64,000 nt of DNA from Ochromonas danica. Its lineage: Eukaryota; Sar; Chrysophyceae; Chromulinales; Chromulinaceae. This document shows, one piece after another, positions 29,045-39,075 of the stretch; position 1 is the first letter of the stretch, and each line of letters starts with the position of its first letter. The notes under the pieces were generated by a model. That model had not been told where the DNA came from. It made no database searches and saw only the letters and a program-made list of their open reading frames with translations. The translations under genes and the position numbers were made by a program. The stretch is taken from positions 157,146-221,145 of the forward strand of contig VKHL01000036.1 in NCBI GenBank assembly GCA_015146655.1, written 5' to 3'.

Positions 29045-29691
29045 TTAAAAGCCGATCTGCTCCAGAGCGCCCTTGCCAGTCAGAGCTGCATGAGCGATCT
29101 CACCCACGATGGCGAACATAGCCAAGCGACCATTGTTCAGCTCTCTTGTCTGCATGCTGATCCACCAAGGATCGTTCTTATCCTGAATGCGGTTGGTGAT
29201 ACCATAGTAGTCGCCAGGGACATAGTCCTTGTTGTCCTTGGTGACCTGAGCAAACAACCACTCAACGAAGCCGCAGAAGATAACAATCTGCACGAAGCCA
29301 AGAGAAGGAACCTCAGAGAAGGCCTTCAATGGATTGCCACTGAGCTTGCCGTCATATAAGGGGTGGAATCTCTCCTGCGTAAGCCAGCCCAAGACAGCCA
29401 ACATGGCCACACGGCCGTGCTTGATCTCAGACTCTCTATACTTCTTCAAAGTGGCTTCATCAGTCTTAGAGAAGCCGAGAGGATCAAAGAAACCGAGAGG
29501 GGCCGAAGATCCAACAAGGTCAACCTTCATGCTCAGACCTCTCGCCATAGGCTTGGAGGTGGTCATGAAAGCATCGGCGCTATGTAGAAAATAATCCATG
29601 GAATAGTCATTTTCAATCATTCTTTAACACCATTTACCAGAAGAAGCCTACCTCTTCAAACAGAGAAGCAAAACAGCGATGGCAGCAAGCA
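29045..29691 (-). CDS. Light-harvesting chlorophyll a/c-binding protein, FCP type (191 aa, 2 exons)
   Basis: Thylakoid antenna protein of the LHC superfamily. Exon 1 (29691-29651, 41 nt) encodes a short hydrophobic signal peptide; exon 2 is 29579-29045; the 71-nt intron splits the Ser of S-A-D-A-F, the expected signal/transit junction for a complex plastid. Mature features are the F-D-P-L-G-F motif, helix 1 with E-I-K-H-G-R-V-A-M-L-A-V-L-G (Glu and His/Arg ligands for chlorophyll), a middle hydrophobic helix and helix 3 with R-E-L-N-N-G-R-L-A-M-F-A-I-V-G. Size and motifs match fucoxanthin-chlorophyll proteins of ochrophytes. It is head to head with RPS19, 290 bp apart. Confidence 0.95.
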
Positions 29692-29981
29692 TTTTTTCTT
29701 CTTTAAAGACTCAATGATCTGCAGGGATTTGGGTTCAACTCCACTCACCTGTCTGTCTCACTGATTTCGTTTTCGGCACCACATCGAAAACTCGAAAATA
29801 CGTTTTTCCAAAATCACGAATAATCGAAAGCCTTCCCTGTGGATTGTGGCCACGAAAAGTTTTGCAGGGAGCTGCTGGCCAAGTAATATATAAAAGGTGG
29901 GTAGTAGAGACTTTATCTGGATTGTTTTTTATTAGAATTTCTCTTGACCTGTGATCTCTTTTTGTTGTGGTTTATTAGAAA
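29692..29981. promoter_or_regulatory. Divergent promoter of LHC and RPS19, with TATA box
   Basis: 290 bp between start codons. On the RPS19 side a TATATAAAAG sequence lies at 29887-29896, about 86 bp before the ATG, a credible TATA box. The middle has repeated CGAAAA words (about 29770-29830) and near-palindromic TTTTCC/GGAAAA-like segments. No TATA box is visible on the LHC side. Confidence 0.6.
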
Positions 29982-30601
29982 ATGGCTGACGAGACAAAGA
30001 GAGCTGTCACGGTGCGCGACGTTCCTGCCGCCAAGTTCATCGCTGCTTACGCCGATGTCCTCAAGAACAACGACAAGTTCGTCGTCCCTAAGTGGGTTGA
30101 CACTGTCAAGACCGGTGTTCACAAGGAGCTTGCTCCTTATGATCCTGACTGGTACCACATCCGCGCTGGTAGGATGAGAACCTTTTTATTGGTTGAGATG
30201 GCTTGTTCGCGTACTAATGTTTATTTGCTTTTCCTTTCTAGCTGCTATTATCAGAAAGATCTACTTGAGACCTGGCACTGGTGTTGGTGACCTTAAGAAG
30301 AGCTTCGGTGGTAGCTACAGGTTAGTTAATGGTTTGCACTTTCAGGAGACCCACTGTCAAAGAAGGGCTCTCGACGCTATCTAGGTCATCCAACTGACTG
30401 TATTTTACTTGCAATTCTAGACGTGGTGCTCGCCCTGAGATCCACCGCGACGCCGCTGGTGGCTTGATCCGCTCCATCCTCAAGTCTTTGGACGAGCTCA
30501 AGTTCACTGAGAAGACCGAGAAGGGTGGCCGCAGAGTCACCAAGATTGGCCAACAGGCATTAGATTTGGTTGCTGGTCAGATCGCCTATGACGAGAACTA
30601 A
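29982..30601 (+). CDS. RPS19: 40S ribosomal protein S19 (eS19), 148 aa, 3 exons
   Basis: Small-subunit ribosomal protein. Exons 29982-30168, 30242-30320 and 30421-30601, introns of 73 and 100 nt with GT-AG borders. Protein motifs are T-V-R-D-V-P-A-A-K-F-I, D-W-Y-H-I-R-A-A-A-I-I-R-K-I-Y-L-R, G-V-G-D-L-K-K-S-F-G-G and K-G-G-R-R-V-T-K-I-G-Q-Q-A-L-D-L-V-A, matching eS19 from start to end. Length is typical (about 145 aa). Codon use is strongly biased to C-ending codons (AAG, ATC, TTC, GTC), as in RPL10A, consistent with high expression. Confidence 0.98.
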
Positions 30602-31689
30602 AAAACGCCGTCAGTGTACCGTCCTGCTCCCTGCTAAATGTTAAGATAGCCTTAATCACAATTTTACCTTCTTTGATTGCCCCCGAACTGTTGTGCACAA
30701 AATTGGATCGCACTGGAGTAAAACAGCTATCAACACAGCTTTTAACGTGGCCGATTAAGCCTTTTTAACGTGACCGATTAACATCCAATGACTGCTGTCA
30801 TCGTTGGCTTTCTTCGAGCAGTTGAGACAGGTTCGCCCCCTGATTGGAACGGGAAAGATGATTACGCATGACGGGTAGTGGACATGAAGCAAACACTACA
30901 CACACAAATGTATACGCTGCCGCGGTGTGTTGATCCTTCTGATTTGAGGTAACATCCAGATTCTGACCATTACAACAGGCTACTACACCTTATACCTTTG
31001 TAATCTTAATAACTTCTGTAGTAAACGGAGTACATTTCTATGACTCATGGAGTGCTAGGTGCTGCTATCTACGTCTGTGTGCTGTGCTGCAGCCATTTCT
31101 ACTTAGACTCTGTGTTAAGATAAAGCAGTTTATGCTGTGTCCATTCATTTGCATACAAGCCGTATCCAAAGAATAATCTTCAGACTTGTACTTCAATGTC
31201 GAAGTGGTCTTATTTGACACGGGAGAGTATTTTCATTTCAAGTTGAGAAATTTCTTGTACAAGTTGCTTTTGGGGGCCCGGGAAGTCCTTCCTGAAGTTG
31301 GCAGTGAGCAAAGCAGTCCGTTTCATGAAGTTGGGAAGTTCAAGGAATTATCCCGCAAAGATCGGCCCGGTTCCGGGTCGCTTCTAGACTGTTTGACAGT
31401 GGGAAACATGTCTGTGTGCTGTCTGCCAAGTGGAAGTTGACTGCGTGTGCGCGTGTGCTCTTCCCTCAGCATGCTCTGCTGTCTCACAGTCAGTGCAGCA
31501 AACAGCATCACCTTCATCTTCTTCTTCTTCGCATCCCAGTCTTCCTTCTTTCCCTCTTCACAGTAATCTTCTCTTCGATTTCTTTCTCCTTGCTCTTTGA
31601 TTAGCAGATTGTTCCCGGGTGGTTGTGAGGAAAACCCTTTTGGTTCTATTTGCTCGACCTTTGTTATTCAGCACATTTCTTGCCCTGAG
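30602..31689. other. Long spacer before PI4K gamma gene
   Basis: 1,088 bp, one of the longest spacers here. It contains two copies of TTTTAACGTG-CCGATTA (30740-30757 and 30763-30780, one mismatch, 23 bp apart). A T/C-rich tract (31500-31600) probably belongs to the 5' UTR of the downstream gene, which stays open in frame from 31597 but has its first ATG at 31690. Short open frames around 31186-31440 show no recognisable protein. Confidence 0.5.
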
Positions 31690-33933
31690 ATGCCTTCCAA
31701 TACCTCTTTTCCCCTTGAAATCCAGGAGCTACGACGCCCCAATGTCATCCATGTGCTGAATGTGAAATGGTCTAATACAATCAAAGATATCAAGGGAAAG
31801 CTTTCCAAGATCACTAAATACCCTTCCTCCAGAATGCGCTTGCTTCGATCGTCCAGTTCGTTGGTTCTTGACGACAGCCAGACTTTGGGGGCCATCGGTA
31901 TTGACCAAGCGGGTCATATCTTGGTAGTTTCCTTCGAATTCGGTGCTAGCCCTCAATACGTTGTTGAAGTTGTTCCTGGTGCCAAGTTGGATTCTGAATG
32001 CAAAGAAATGATTTGTCAAGTTCGTCAAGGAATGAATACTTCTCATATTCCTGCCAAGACAGACTTGCTTGACTGCACTGGAGGAGTCTATTTCATGAAG
32101 TCTACTCAAGGAAATCTGTCTGCCGTGTTCAAACCTATGGATGAGGAGCAAGGGATGCCAAACAATCCTAAAGGTCATGCGGGGCTTGGTCGAGAAGGCT
32201 TGAGACCTTTCCTGAAGCCTGGTGAAGGCTGTCTTCACGAACGTGCTGCATATCTTCTGGACTACGATCATTTCTGCCAAGTCCCTCCAACGGTTATTGC
32301 ACATGTTGAACATCCTGCCTTTAATTATACTTCCAAGTTAGTTGGAGACTTGGGCATGTTTCCTAAGCGCGGTTCGTTGCAACGTTACGTCCGCGCATCG
32401 GATACCTTTGAAGACATTTCACCATCTCTGATTGGTACACTGGAGTTGCAAAAGATCGCCCTGTTAGATATTAGGTTGCTTAATTGCGATCGAAATGCCT
32501 CCAATATCCTTGCTATTCGCAAACTCCTGCCGCACACATTTAACAATGGTGTTCGTGCCCGAAGAGGCAGTCGTAGCGGATCTGAGCTTTCTTGGTCTGA
32601 TGTTCTTGATGATGATGAGGTCGATGCTTATGACTTCCTCGAGGAAGAAGAGGCTAGAAGTGGTAAAACGGGAGATGATTGCTACGAGCTAATACCTATT
32701 GATCATGGTTATTGCTTTCCTGCTCGTTTGCTGATCGAGGATTTTGATTGGGCTTGGTTTCATTGCCCGCAGATTGCTCGCCCTGTAGATCCTGCTATCA
32801 AGGCTTATCTGGAGAGCTTTGACCTTGAAGAGCTTCTGCAACAGATGTCAGAAGAGGTCGTCTTGTCTGATGACAGTCTTTTCCTTATTCGCGTTGTTCA
32901 CCATCTTCTATTGAAAGGAATTAAGCGTGGTCTAACTTTACGCGATATCGCTAGTATGATCGCACGAACAGAAGATGGAAAGCCTTCATCTCTGGAGAAT
33001 ATTATAAACTCCGCTGAAGAAAATGCTCTACGAGCTCTTGAAATCAGCAGACCATCTTTCAGGAATAAGTCGAAGGCTATTCTTCACAGCAAATCTCCAG
33101 TGACAGTTATTCAACGTTCTCCTGTCAGAGAGTCGATACATTCCAGCAGCAGCAATACCAAGGATCGCCTTGCTTACCTCTGCTCCGAGAACATCGAACT
33201 GCTTTCCAAGCAAATCGAAGGCGCTGTAGCATCCACCGAAACAGCTAATGACGATGAAGATTATTTCGTTAACGATTTGACTGCTGCTGACGAATCTTCA
33301 AGAAGACCATTGCGTGCAGGGCCTGGCGATGCTCTGACTTACATGCGTTCCCTCGATGCTAGTGTCTCCAGCACAACGTCTTCTTCTTCTTCGTCTTCTT
33401 CGACCTCTTCTTCCTTTACTAGTTCTTCCTTTTCTTCTAATGTTAGTTCTTCCTATCGCTTCGGCAGTTGGATATCTTCTTCTCCTCTACCTTCTGTTGC
33501 CGAATGCGTCCGAGACGCCGCTTCTTTGGAGACTTCATCTTCCTCATCCGACCCAGATCCGTCTCCCCGTACCTCTACGCAGCTGGACCCATTGACTCTT
33601 GAAGCAGTCTCTTCTCAACCCTTAGAGGACAAGCCAATATCGTCTTCTTCCCACCGTCGTCGACCTCGCTCTGATACTACCACTTCTGAAGATGAAATGG
33701 GTGGTTATGACAGCCCCTCCTCCGACTACGATGCACCCCCCATGACGCGCGTTTCCTCCTTCGCTGCTCTCCACTCTCCTCCGCTGTATGACATGGAGAT
33801 GAGAAGTAGCCGCCAATTAAACCTGTTAAAGCGTGAAAAGGGTCGTGGGGCATTGAAGCGCTCAACTGAATTTCTTGCTCGCCGTCTGAACTTTGCCAAA
33901 GAAGCTGTGGATAAGCTTTTGAAAGCCAAGTGA
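31690..33933 (+). CDS. Phosphatidylinositol 4-kinase gamma-type with N-terminal ubiquitin-like domain (747 aa)
   Basis: Member of the plant/algal UbDK gamma group: a PI3/4-kinase-like catalytic domain behind a ubiquitin-like fold. The UBL covers about residues 8-85 (I-K-D-I-K-G-K-L-S-K-I, then M-R-L-L-R...L-D-D-S-Q-T-L-G). The kinase part has G-G-V-Y-F-M-K-S-T-Q-G-N-L-S-A-V-F-K-P-M-D-E-E (ATP loop and Lys), R-L-L-N-C-D-R-N-A-S-N-I-L (catalytic loop) and P-I-D-H-G-Y-C-F-P (metal site; DHG is normal for this family). The C-terminal 250 residues are Ser-rich and disordered. Several plant members act as protein kinases rather than lipid kinases, so the substrate is open. It is intronless. Confidence 0.88.
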   Translation: MPSNTSFPLEIQELRRPNVIHVLNVKWSNTIKDIKGKLSKITKYPSSRMRLLRSSSSLVLDDSQTLGAIGIDQAGHILVVSFEFGASPQYVVEVVPGAKLDSECKEMICQVRQGMNTSHIPAKTDLLDCTGGVYFMKSTQGNLSAVFKPMDEEQGMPNNPKGHAGLGREGLRPFLKPGEGCLHERAAYLLDYDHFCQVPPTVIAHVEHPAFNYTSKLVGDLGMFPKRGSLQRYVRASDTFEDISPSLIGTLELQKIALLDIRLLNCDRNASNILAIRKLLPHTFNNGVRARRGSRSGSELSWSDVLDDDEVDAYDFLEEEEARSGKTGDDCYELIPIDHGYCFPARLLIEDFDWAWFHCPQIARPVDPAIKAYLESFDLEELLQQMSEEVVLSDDSLFLIRVVHHLLLKGIKRGLTLRDIASMIARTEDGKPSSLENIINSAEENALRALEISRPSFRNKSKAILHSKSPVTVIQRSPVRESIHSSSSNTKDRLAYLCSENIELLSKQIEGAVASTETANDDEDYFVNDLTAADESSRRPLRAGPGDALTYMRSLDASVSSTTSSSSSSSSTSSSFTSSSFSSNVSSSYRFGSWISSSPLPSVAECVRDAASLETSSSSSDPDPSPRTSTQLDPLTLEAVSSQPLEDKPISSSSHRRRPRSDTTTSEDEMGGYDSPSSDYDAPPMTRVSSFAALHSPPLYDMEMRSSRQLNLLKREKGRGALKRSTEFLARRLNFAKEAVDKLLKAK

Positions 33934-34648
33934 TTGTATAAAGAAAGTTTGATCATGCATTGCTAGCGATTGGCCTCTAAATGCTCCTTATCATGTTATG
34001 CAGAAGCCATCGTTGACTCATTATGCTTTGCTCAAAGAGTTGAGTCCTTTCATCCCCCACATATGACTCCCTAACCTTTGCCTTTGGTAGTGATTGATTT
34101 CTTTTAATTCTTACGCAGAAAGTCTGCGTCATAGCACCTTTTCCTAGTCCTGTAAATTTGAAAACAAATTAATATTTATTCTCAATGTTGCATGGTTTTT
34201 GAAAATTGGTTGAATTGATGAAATGAGGTGTTATGATGATAAAGACTTGTGTGGCAATGTGGCAATGATTGGTTGCCCTTAGCTAAAGTATCTTTCTCTT
34301 CTTCATTCAGTTTCTGTGCCCTTGCCTAAGTTAAGGTGTAGGATACATTGAATAATAATATTTCAATTTAAAATGCACTGTGTGTGCCATTTTTGAAATG
34401 AGAAACAATTCATGATCTTTTTATCAAACAGGATAGTTTTGAATACTGTGGTCCTTCCTACTTGAGCATTTATCACATAGACTATACTCTACTAGACTAC
34501 GTAAATTATACGATGAATGATTGATGTTTAACTTAATGAGATTTCCGAATATCCTAAATTACGATTCTCCGAAACCTGCACTGTTTGTGTTGGCTGCTGT
34601 CCACCACCACAAGCAGGCCATAACAAGCCAAGACCGACAAAACCAACA
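33934..34648. other. Spacer between PI4K gamma and RPL10A
   Basis: 715 bp. A perfect short hairpin, ACGCAGA-AAG-TCTGCGT (34113-34129, 7-bp stem, 3-nt loop), lies about 180 bp after the PI4K stop. CTACTAGACTACG (34489-34501) belongs to the TAGTCTAG word family. The last 90 bp are the RPL10A 5' region. No gene seen. Confidence 0.5.
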
Positions 34649-35341
34649 ATGAGCAAGCTCAACAGCGAAATTCTTAGTACTTCCATTGAAAAGATCCTTG
34701 CCTTTTCTCGTGGCGAGACCGTTCCTAATGCCAAGGGCGAGGAGCTTAAGGGTAAGGTGCGCAAGTTCACCGAGTCCATCGAGCTCCAAGTCACTCTGAA
34801 GAACTATGATCCTTCTCGTGACAAACGTTTCTCTGGCACTTTCAAGCTCCCTGTCATTCCTCGTCCTAACTCTAGCATCTGCGTCTTGGGTAACCAGAAG
34901 CACTGCGAGAAGGCTGACCAGCTCGGTGTGGACAAGATGACCGTCGATGACCTCAAGAAGTTCAACAAGAACAAGAAGCTCATCAAGAAGTTCGCTAAGA
35001 AGTATGACAACTTCTTAGCCTCTGCCTCTCTCATCAAGCAGATCCCTCGTATCTTGGGTCCTGGCCTCACCAAGGCTGGCAAGTTCCCTACCGTCCTCGA
35101 TGAGAACGAAGACCTCAAGGAGAAGATCGAGATCACCAAGGCTACCATCAAGTTCCAGATGAAGAAGGTCATGTGCATGTCTCTGGCTGTTGCTAACGTC
35201 ACCATGAACACTGCTGAGATTGCCCTTAACGTGCAGCTCGCCGTCAACTTCTTGGTCTCCTTGCTCAAGAAGAACTGGCAGAACATCAAGGTCATCTACA
35301 TCAAGAGCACCATGGGTCCTCCTTTCCAAATCTACTTCTAA
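34649..35341 (+). CDS. RPL10A: 60S ribosomal protein L10a (uL1), 230 aa
   Basis: Large-subunit protein of the L1 stalk that helps release deacylated tRNA. The sequence is collinear with eukaryotic L10a: S-K-L-N-S-E-I-L near the start, [37 protein letters not shown], and [12 protein letters not shown] at the end. It is slightly longer than the human protein (217 aa), mainly near the N-terminus. It has no intron and strongly biased codons (AAG, CTC, GTC, ATC), marking high expression. Confidence 0.98.
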   Translation: MSKLNSEILSTSIEKILAFSRGETVPNAKGEELKGKVRKFTESIELQVTLKNYDPSRDKRFSGTFKLPVIPRPNSSICVLGNQKHCEKADQLGVDKMTVDDLKKFNKNKKLIKKFAKKYDNFLASASLIKQIPRILGPGLTKAGKFPTVLDENEDLKEKIEITKATIKFQMKKVMCMSLAVANVTMNTAEIALNVQLAVNFLVSLLKKNWQNIKVIYIKSTMGPPFQIYF

Positions 35342-35917
35342 GCGGTCTCACAGTGTACTTGGCGCCATCACCAGATCGCCTTTAACTAGGCGAGGCTGGG
35401 AGCTGGGGAGCTCTGCTCGTTTCGCTTTGTCGGCTAGTTTCTTGCTTAACAATAACCATGACAGAAGTCTCAATAGTACCAATAATGGTCTTACTGCTCT
35501 CACTTCACTATACTAGACCAGTCGTTCACTAGTCTAGTCTGGTATAGTATTGTTGATACAGTCAGTCTCACTGTAGCACTGTGGTGCTAGAGGTAGTGGT
35601 AGCAGGAGGAGGCTGTTTCGCACAAGCCTATTTCTCTTGTACGACTGCTTGTTGCATGCGATTCATCTTCTCGAGTGTCTTCTCTCTTCCTCTGCTGTCC
35701 CTCGGCACCACCACCACCTCCTCCTCCACCACCAGCCAGTGAGGTGAGCACGTTACTGCTGACACTATAGGATGGATACTCTCACTCAATAGTCACAGAG
35801 AAAGAAGAAGAAGAAGAAGGGATGGAAGAGAAGATGAGGAAGAAGCTAGAAGTTAGTTTACACAAGAGGCTTGAGAAGGAGGAGGAGGAGGAGGAGAGGG
35901 CTAACAGGATAAGGTAA
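35342..35917. other. Convergent spacer between RPL10A and eIF1
   Basis: 576 bp. It has TAGTCTAGTCTGG at 35530-35542 (identical 13-mer downstream of importin alpha), CTCC/GGAGG-rich tracts (about 35711-35735) and GAAGAAGAAG and GGAGGAGGA runs (about 35802-35900). No coding signal. Confidence 0.5.
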
Positions 35918-36318
35918 TCAACCTCCATGAATAACAATCTGATCATCATGACAAACTTCCTGATCTACAAAGAAAGCGCGCACGTTGGTTCTCTGGTCAC
36001 CGGACAACTGGATGATTTCTCCGTGCTCGGGGTCTTGCGTCACACTGCCATTGCACTGGAAGGTCTTCTTTAAGGCACGAGTGATCTTCTGAATATCTAA
36101 ATCATCAGCTAGACCTTGAATGGTAGTGATGCATTTGCGACCATTTCTCTGTTGGACACGTACATGGACCTTGGAGGTGTCCTTGCCCACATCCACACTG
36201 AAAGGATCTAAAGGAAAGGAATGAAGGAAGAGTCAGTTAGTGTGTGACAGAGAGAGAGAGAAGAATAGTGGTAAGAGAGTGTCTTACCAGTGGGGTTAAC
36301 GAAGCTGTTGAGATTCAT
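35918..36318 (-). CDS. EIF1: Translation initiation factor eIF1 (SUI1), 106 aa, 2 exons
   Basis: Controls start-codon selection on the 40S subunit. Exon 1 (36318-36288) encodes M-N-L-N-S-F-V-N-P-T; exon 2 (36207-35918) completes D-P-F-S and the SUI1 domain. The 80-nt intron has GTAAGA and TTTAG borders. Core motifs are V-R-V-Q-Q-R-N-G-R-K, T-T-I-Q-G-L-A-D-D, F-Q-C-N-G-S-V, H-G-E-I-I-Q-L-S-G-D-Q-R and D-D-Q-I-V-I-H-G. Length is typical (about 110 aa). Confidence 0.97.
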
Positions 36319-36826
36319 GAAGAAGTTTGGCCACCAGACTAGACAGAGAGAGACAGACAGAGACAGACAGACCCTTCCAATGGTCAGCCAGAAGAGAAGC
36401 AGGAGACCAGAATCTGGAGATCTGGGGATCTGACCAGTCCGCAGCGGAGAGATGCTTCCAGACCGCTTCCAAAGTCCAAAGACCAAACTCTGGAGATTTG
36501 GAGATCTAGCCCCCTGACTAGCCACCACTTTGTACTGTAGTTGTACAGTAGTAGCATCATTAGGTACTAGACATCTAGTATATGACAAGTGTTGCATGAT
36601 ATGCCTTAGTGAAGAAAGAATCATAGACTAATACAGCAAGTCTTAGTCTATGTGTATGTTGCTAGGTGTATGGTGTCGGTTCAATTTAAATGAGACGGAG
36701 AAGATCGAACAGGTGGAGAAGAAGAAGAAAGCAGCAGCAGCAGAAGAAGAAGAGAAGACAAGAGAAGGGATAGGATGGAACGGAATGGAATCACATGTTG
36801 TTTGTTGTAGTAGTAGTAGTTGTTGC
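36319..36826. promoter_or_regulatory. Upstream region of eIF1 with repeated CTGGAGAT words
   Basis: 508 bp between two minus-strand genes. Two 32-bp copies, 36404-36435 and 36480-36511, share AGACCA-A-TCTGGAGAT-TGG and GATCT and lie 76 bp apart. A GACAGAGACAGACAGAC array (about 36340-36372) lies close to the eIF1 start. The far end is the 3' region of the kinase gene, with an AGAAGAAGAA/AGCAGCAG run. Confidence 0.55.
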
Positions 36827-38439
36827 CTAATAGTATTCTTTGACATCTTCATTGGGATGCTGAGGGCGATTGATCAAATGAGCAATACGACGATCAACCA
36901 GTTCCGAGTAAGCTGCAGTCCATTCCATGATATCTCCCTTGCCTTTGCGGATCTCCAGCAGATTCAACGATGGCGTAAGCACGAAGACCTGTAGAGACAT
37001 TCCAACCATACCCTTGGCTGTGAGCAGAGTGGTCTTGAACACTCCCGTCTGAACGATTCGTTCACGTGGCTGATCAAAGTCAAAGCCCATAGCTGAAAGC
37101 GCATCATAAATGGCAGCGCTCAGCTCTTGTGGTGTAATATTTGCCGCTGTGAACTGATAGCATTTGGTACGAAGGCCCGCTAGACCCACTGAGACATTGC
37201 TACCAGGTCGAGGAGAGGTGGACTTAGGCAGTGCCTCATCGGTAGGAGCTGTGTAGAAGATCTCAGGACTAAACGTCTTGTCAAGCATAAAGCCACCACA
37301 TTGAGCGACGAGGTCAAAGGCGTTCAACGTGACTGGACCGCTAGCATTGCGTGGCACTTCATTATCATCGAAGTCTTCTTCTCGGTTGAGGTCTTCCGTC
37401 CTTCCAGAAGCTCCTGCTCCTCCAGCAGCCAATGCTTGAACAGCATTCTCAACTTGTGCCTCAGTTGGCACTTGCGGTACTTCAGTGGTAGTGGTCCCTG
37501 CTGGAGCAGATCCTGGCCCCAGATACCATGGATGCTGCCTAATAGTTGCGATATTAATTCGTTGCTTGGGATCAGCAACAAGCATCTGGTCAAGCAAGGA
37601 GCGCACCTCCGCACTGAACCAAGAGGGATAAGTGAAGTCAGCACTTTGAATCTTCGCAAACAACGCCACGATAGTGGACTCATCGAAAGGAAGGAATCCA
37701 GCCAATAGAACATAGAGAATAACACCACATGACCAAACATCTGCCTTCTTGCCATCATATCCTTGATCTGAAAGTACTTCTGGAGCGACATAGTTGGGGG
37801 TGCCACAGGTGGTATGGAGTAGTTCCGTACGACTTGCTCCCTCACCATCCGCGTCACCGACATAGAGAGAGGACAAGCCAAAGTCACTAATCTTGAGATT
37901 GCCATGCTCATCAAGGAGAAGATTCTCAGGTTTAAGGTCACGATGACAGATGCCAAGCTTGTGGCAGTAGTCCACACCTTCAACCAGTTGCGTGAAATAG
38001 AATCTCGCCTGGTCCTCTGGCAGCTTACCCACTTGAACGATCTTGTCGAAGAGTTCTCCACCTGTAACAAGCTCTAACACAATGAAGATCTTCGTCTTAC
38101 TAGCCAGCACTTCGATCATGCCCACGATGTTCTTGTGCTTCACCATCTTCATGATGGAGATTTCCTTCTTGATCTGGTTGCCCATGTTCTGCTTCTGAAT
38201 CTTCTCCTTGTCTAGAATTTTAATGGCGACTGCTTCGTTTGTTTCAGTGTCGATGGCATACTTCACTCTGAGTGAGTGAGTGAGTGAGTGAGTGAGTCAT
38301 GACAGTATGACAGTGTGACAGTATTGAGTGTGTGAGTGGGGACAGAAGATAAGGAGAAAAGAGAAAGAAAGACTCACTTTCCAAAGGTACCTTCCCCAAG
38401 TGACCGTCCTAATTCATACTTGCCAACTTTCTTGACCAT
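36827..38439 (-). CDS. CIPK/SnRK3-like Ser/Thr protein kinase with NAF motif (500 aa, 2 exons)
   Basis: Calcium-signalling-type kinase of the CAMK/SNF1-related group. Exon 1 (38439-38378) gives the glycine loop L-G-R-S-L-G-E-G-T-F-G-K; exon 2 (38267-36827) holds the rest; the 110-nt intron contains a GAGT repeat. Kinase marks are V-A-I-K-I-L (Lys), H-R-D-L-K-P-E-N, D-F-G-L-S-S, G-T-P-N-Y-V-A-P-E-V and D-V-W-S-C-G-V-I-L-Y. After an acidic linker comes L-N-A-F-D-L-V-A-Q-C-G-G-F, which fits the N-A-F motif that binds calcineurin-B-like sensors in CIPKs, and then a KA1/PPI-like C-terminal fold. CIPKs act with CBL proteins on ion transporters. No CBL gene is in this window. Confidence 0.85.
38269..38297 (+). 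repeat. (GAGT)n microsatellite in kinase intron
   Basis: About seven perfect tetranucleotide copies end directly at the intron acceptor on the minus strand, so the polypyrimidine tract is effectively an (ACTC)n run, as in MYG1 intron 1. Confidence 0.95.
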
Positions 38440-39075
38440 ATTTCTCCGCTCTTTGCACAGGGTGGTCGGAATGGAACAATTGACACCAACCTTGAGTTAG
38501 TCAGCTTATAGGACAACTTTGAAAACCATTCAGCCTCGCTTACCTAATAGTAGTATATGGTATCAACCTCCCTTCTATATCACAAGATGTGAAATGAAAA
38601 GCTATAATAAATGAAGATGAGATTTGTTTTCGTCTCGAGAAGGCACGCGCCTAACACAGAAGACGGACAGGACAAGACAAGACAAGTGCGATAAAACCGC
38701 ACCACTTATATTACATCCCCACCCAAAACACTTTTGCCACACTTTTGCCATACTTTTGCCCTTGGCGCAAAGCGTTAAGTTGTCTAAAGCGCAAAGCGTT
38801 AAGAAGGGCAATTTATCGACACTAATCTAATCCATCCAATCCTTTGAACATGCTGTTCGCCTAACACAGAAGACGCAAAGAGCAGGACAAGACAAGAAAA
38901 GACAAGTGCGATAAAACCTAAAATCCAAACACTTTTGCCACACCGTTGCTACTTTTACCAGTGCGCAAACCTTGGCGCAAAAGCGTTAAGTTGTCTGCTG
39001 CTGTCCGGATGTCAATGTCGTTCCCTCAGCGTGGTGGCAGAGAAGGGCACGAATTGCTATTTTAATCCTTTGAAC
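38440..39075. repeat. Promoter-region tandem duplication upstream of mitoribosomal-type gene
   Basis: The 636-bp divergent spacer contains an imperfect tandem duplication. Copy A starts at 38648 and copy B at 38858, both with CGCCTAACACAGAAGACG, then GACAAGTGCGATAAAACC, ACTTTTGCCACAC and CTTGGCGCAAA-GCGTTAAGTTGTCT, and both end with AATCCTTTGAACATG followed by CTGTTCG. Copy B's ATG (39076) is the start of the downstream gene; copy A's equivalent ATG (38850) reads four codons to a stop. Within copy A, ACTTTTGCCA is itself repeated three times (38727-38760). Confidence 0.85.

Noticed and set aside
31186-31440. 84-codon open frame in the RPS19-PI4K spacer
   Set aside because: No similarity recognised, and length is compatible with chance in a 1.1-kb spacer.
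31729-32313. Minus-strand open frame of 194 codons
   Set aside because: Opposite the UBL and ATP-loop region of the PI4K gamma gene; no recognisable motif.
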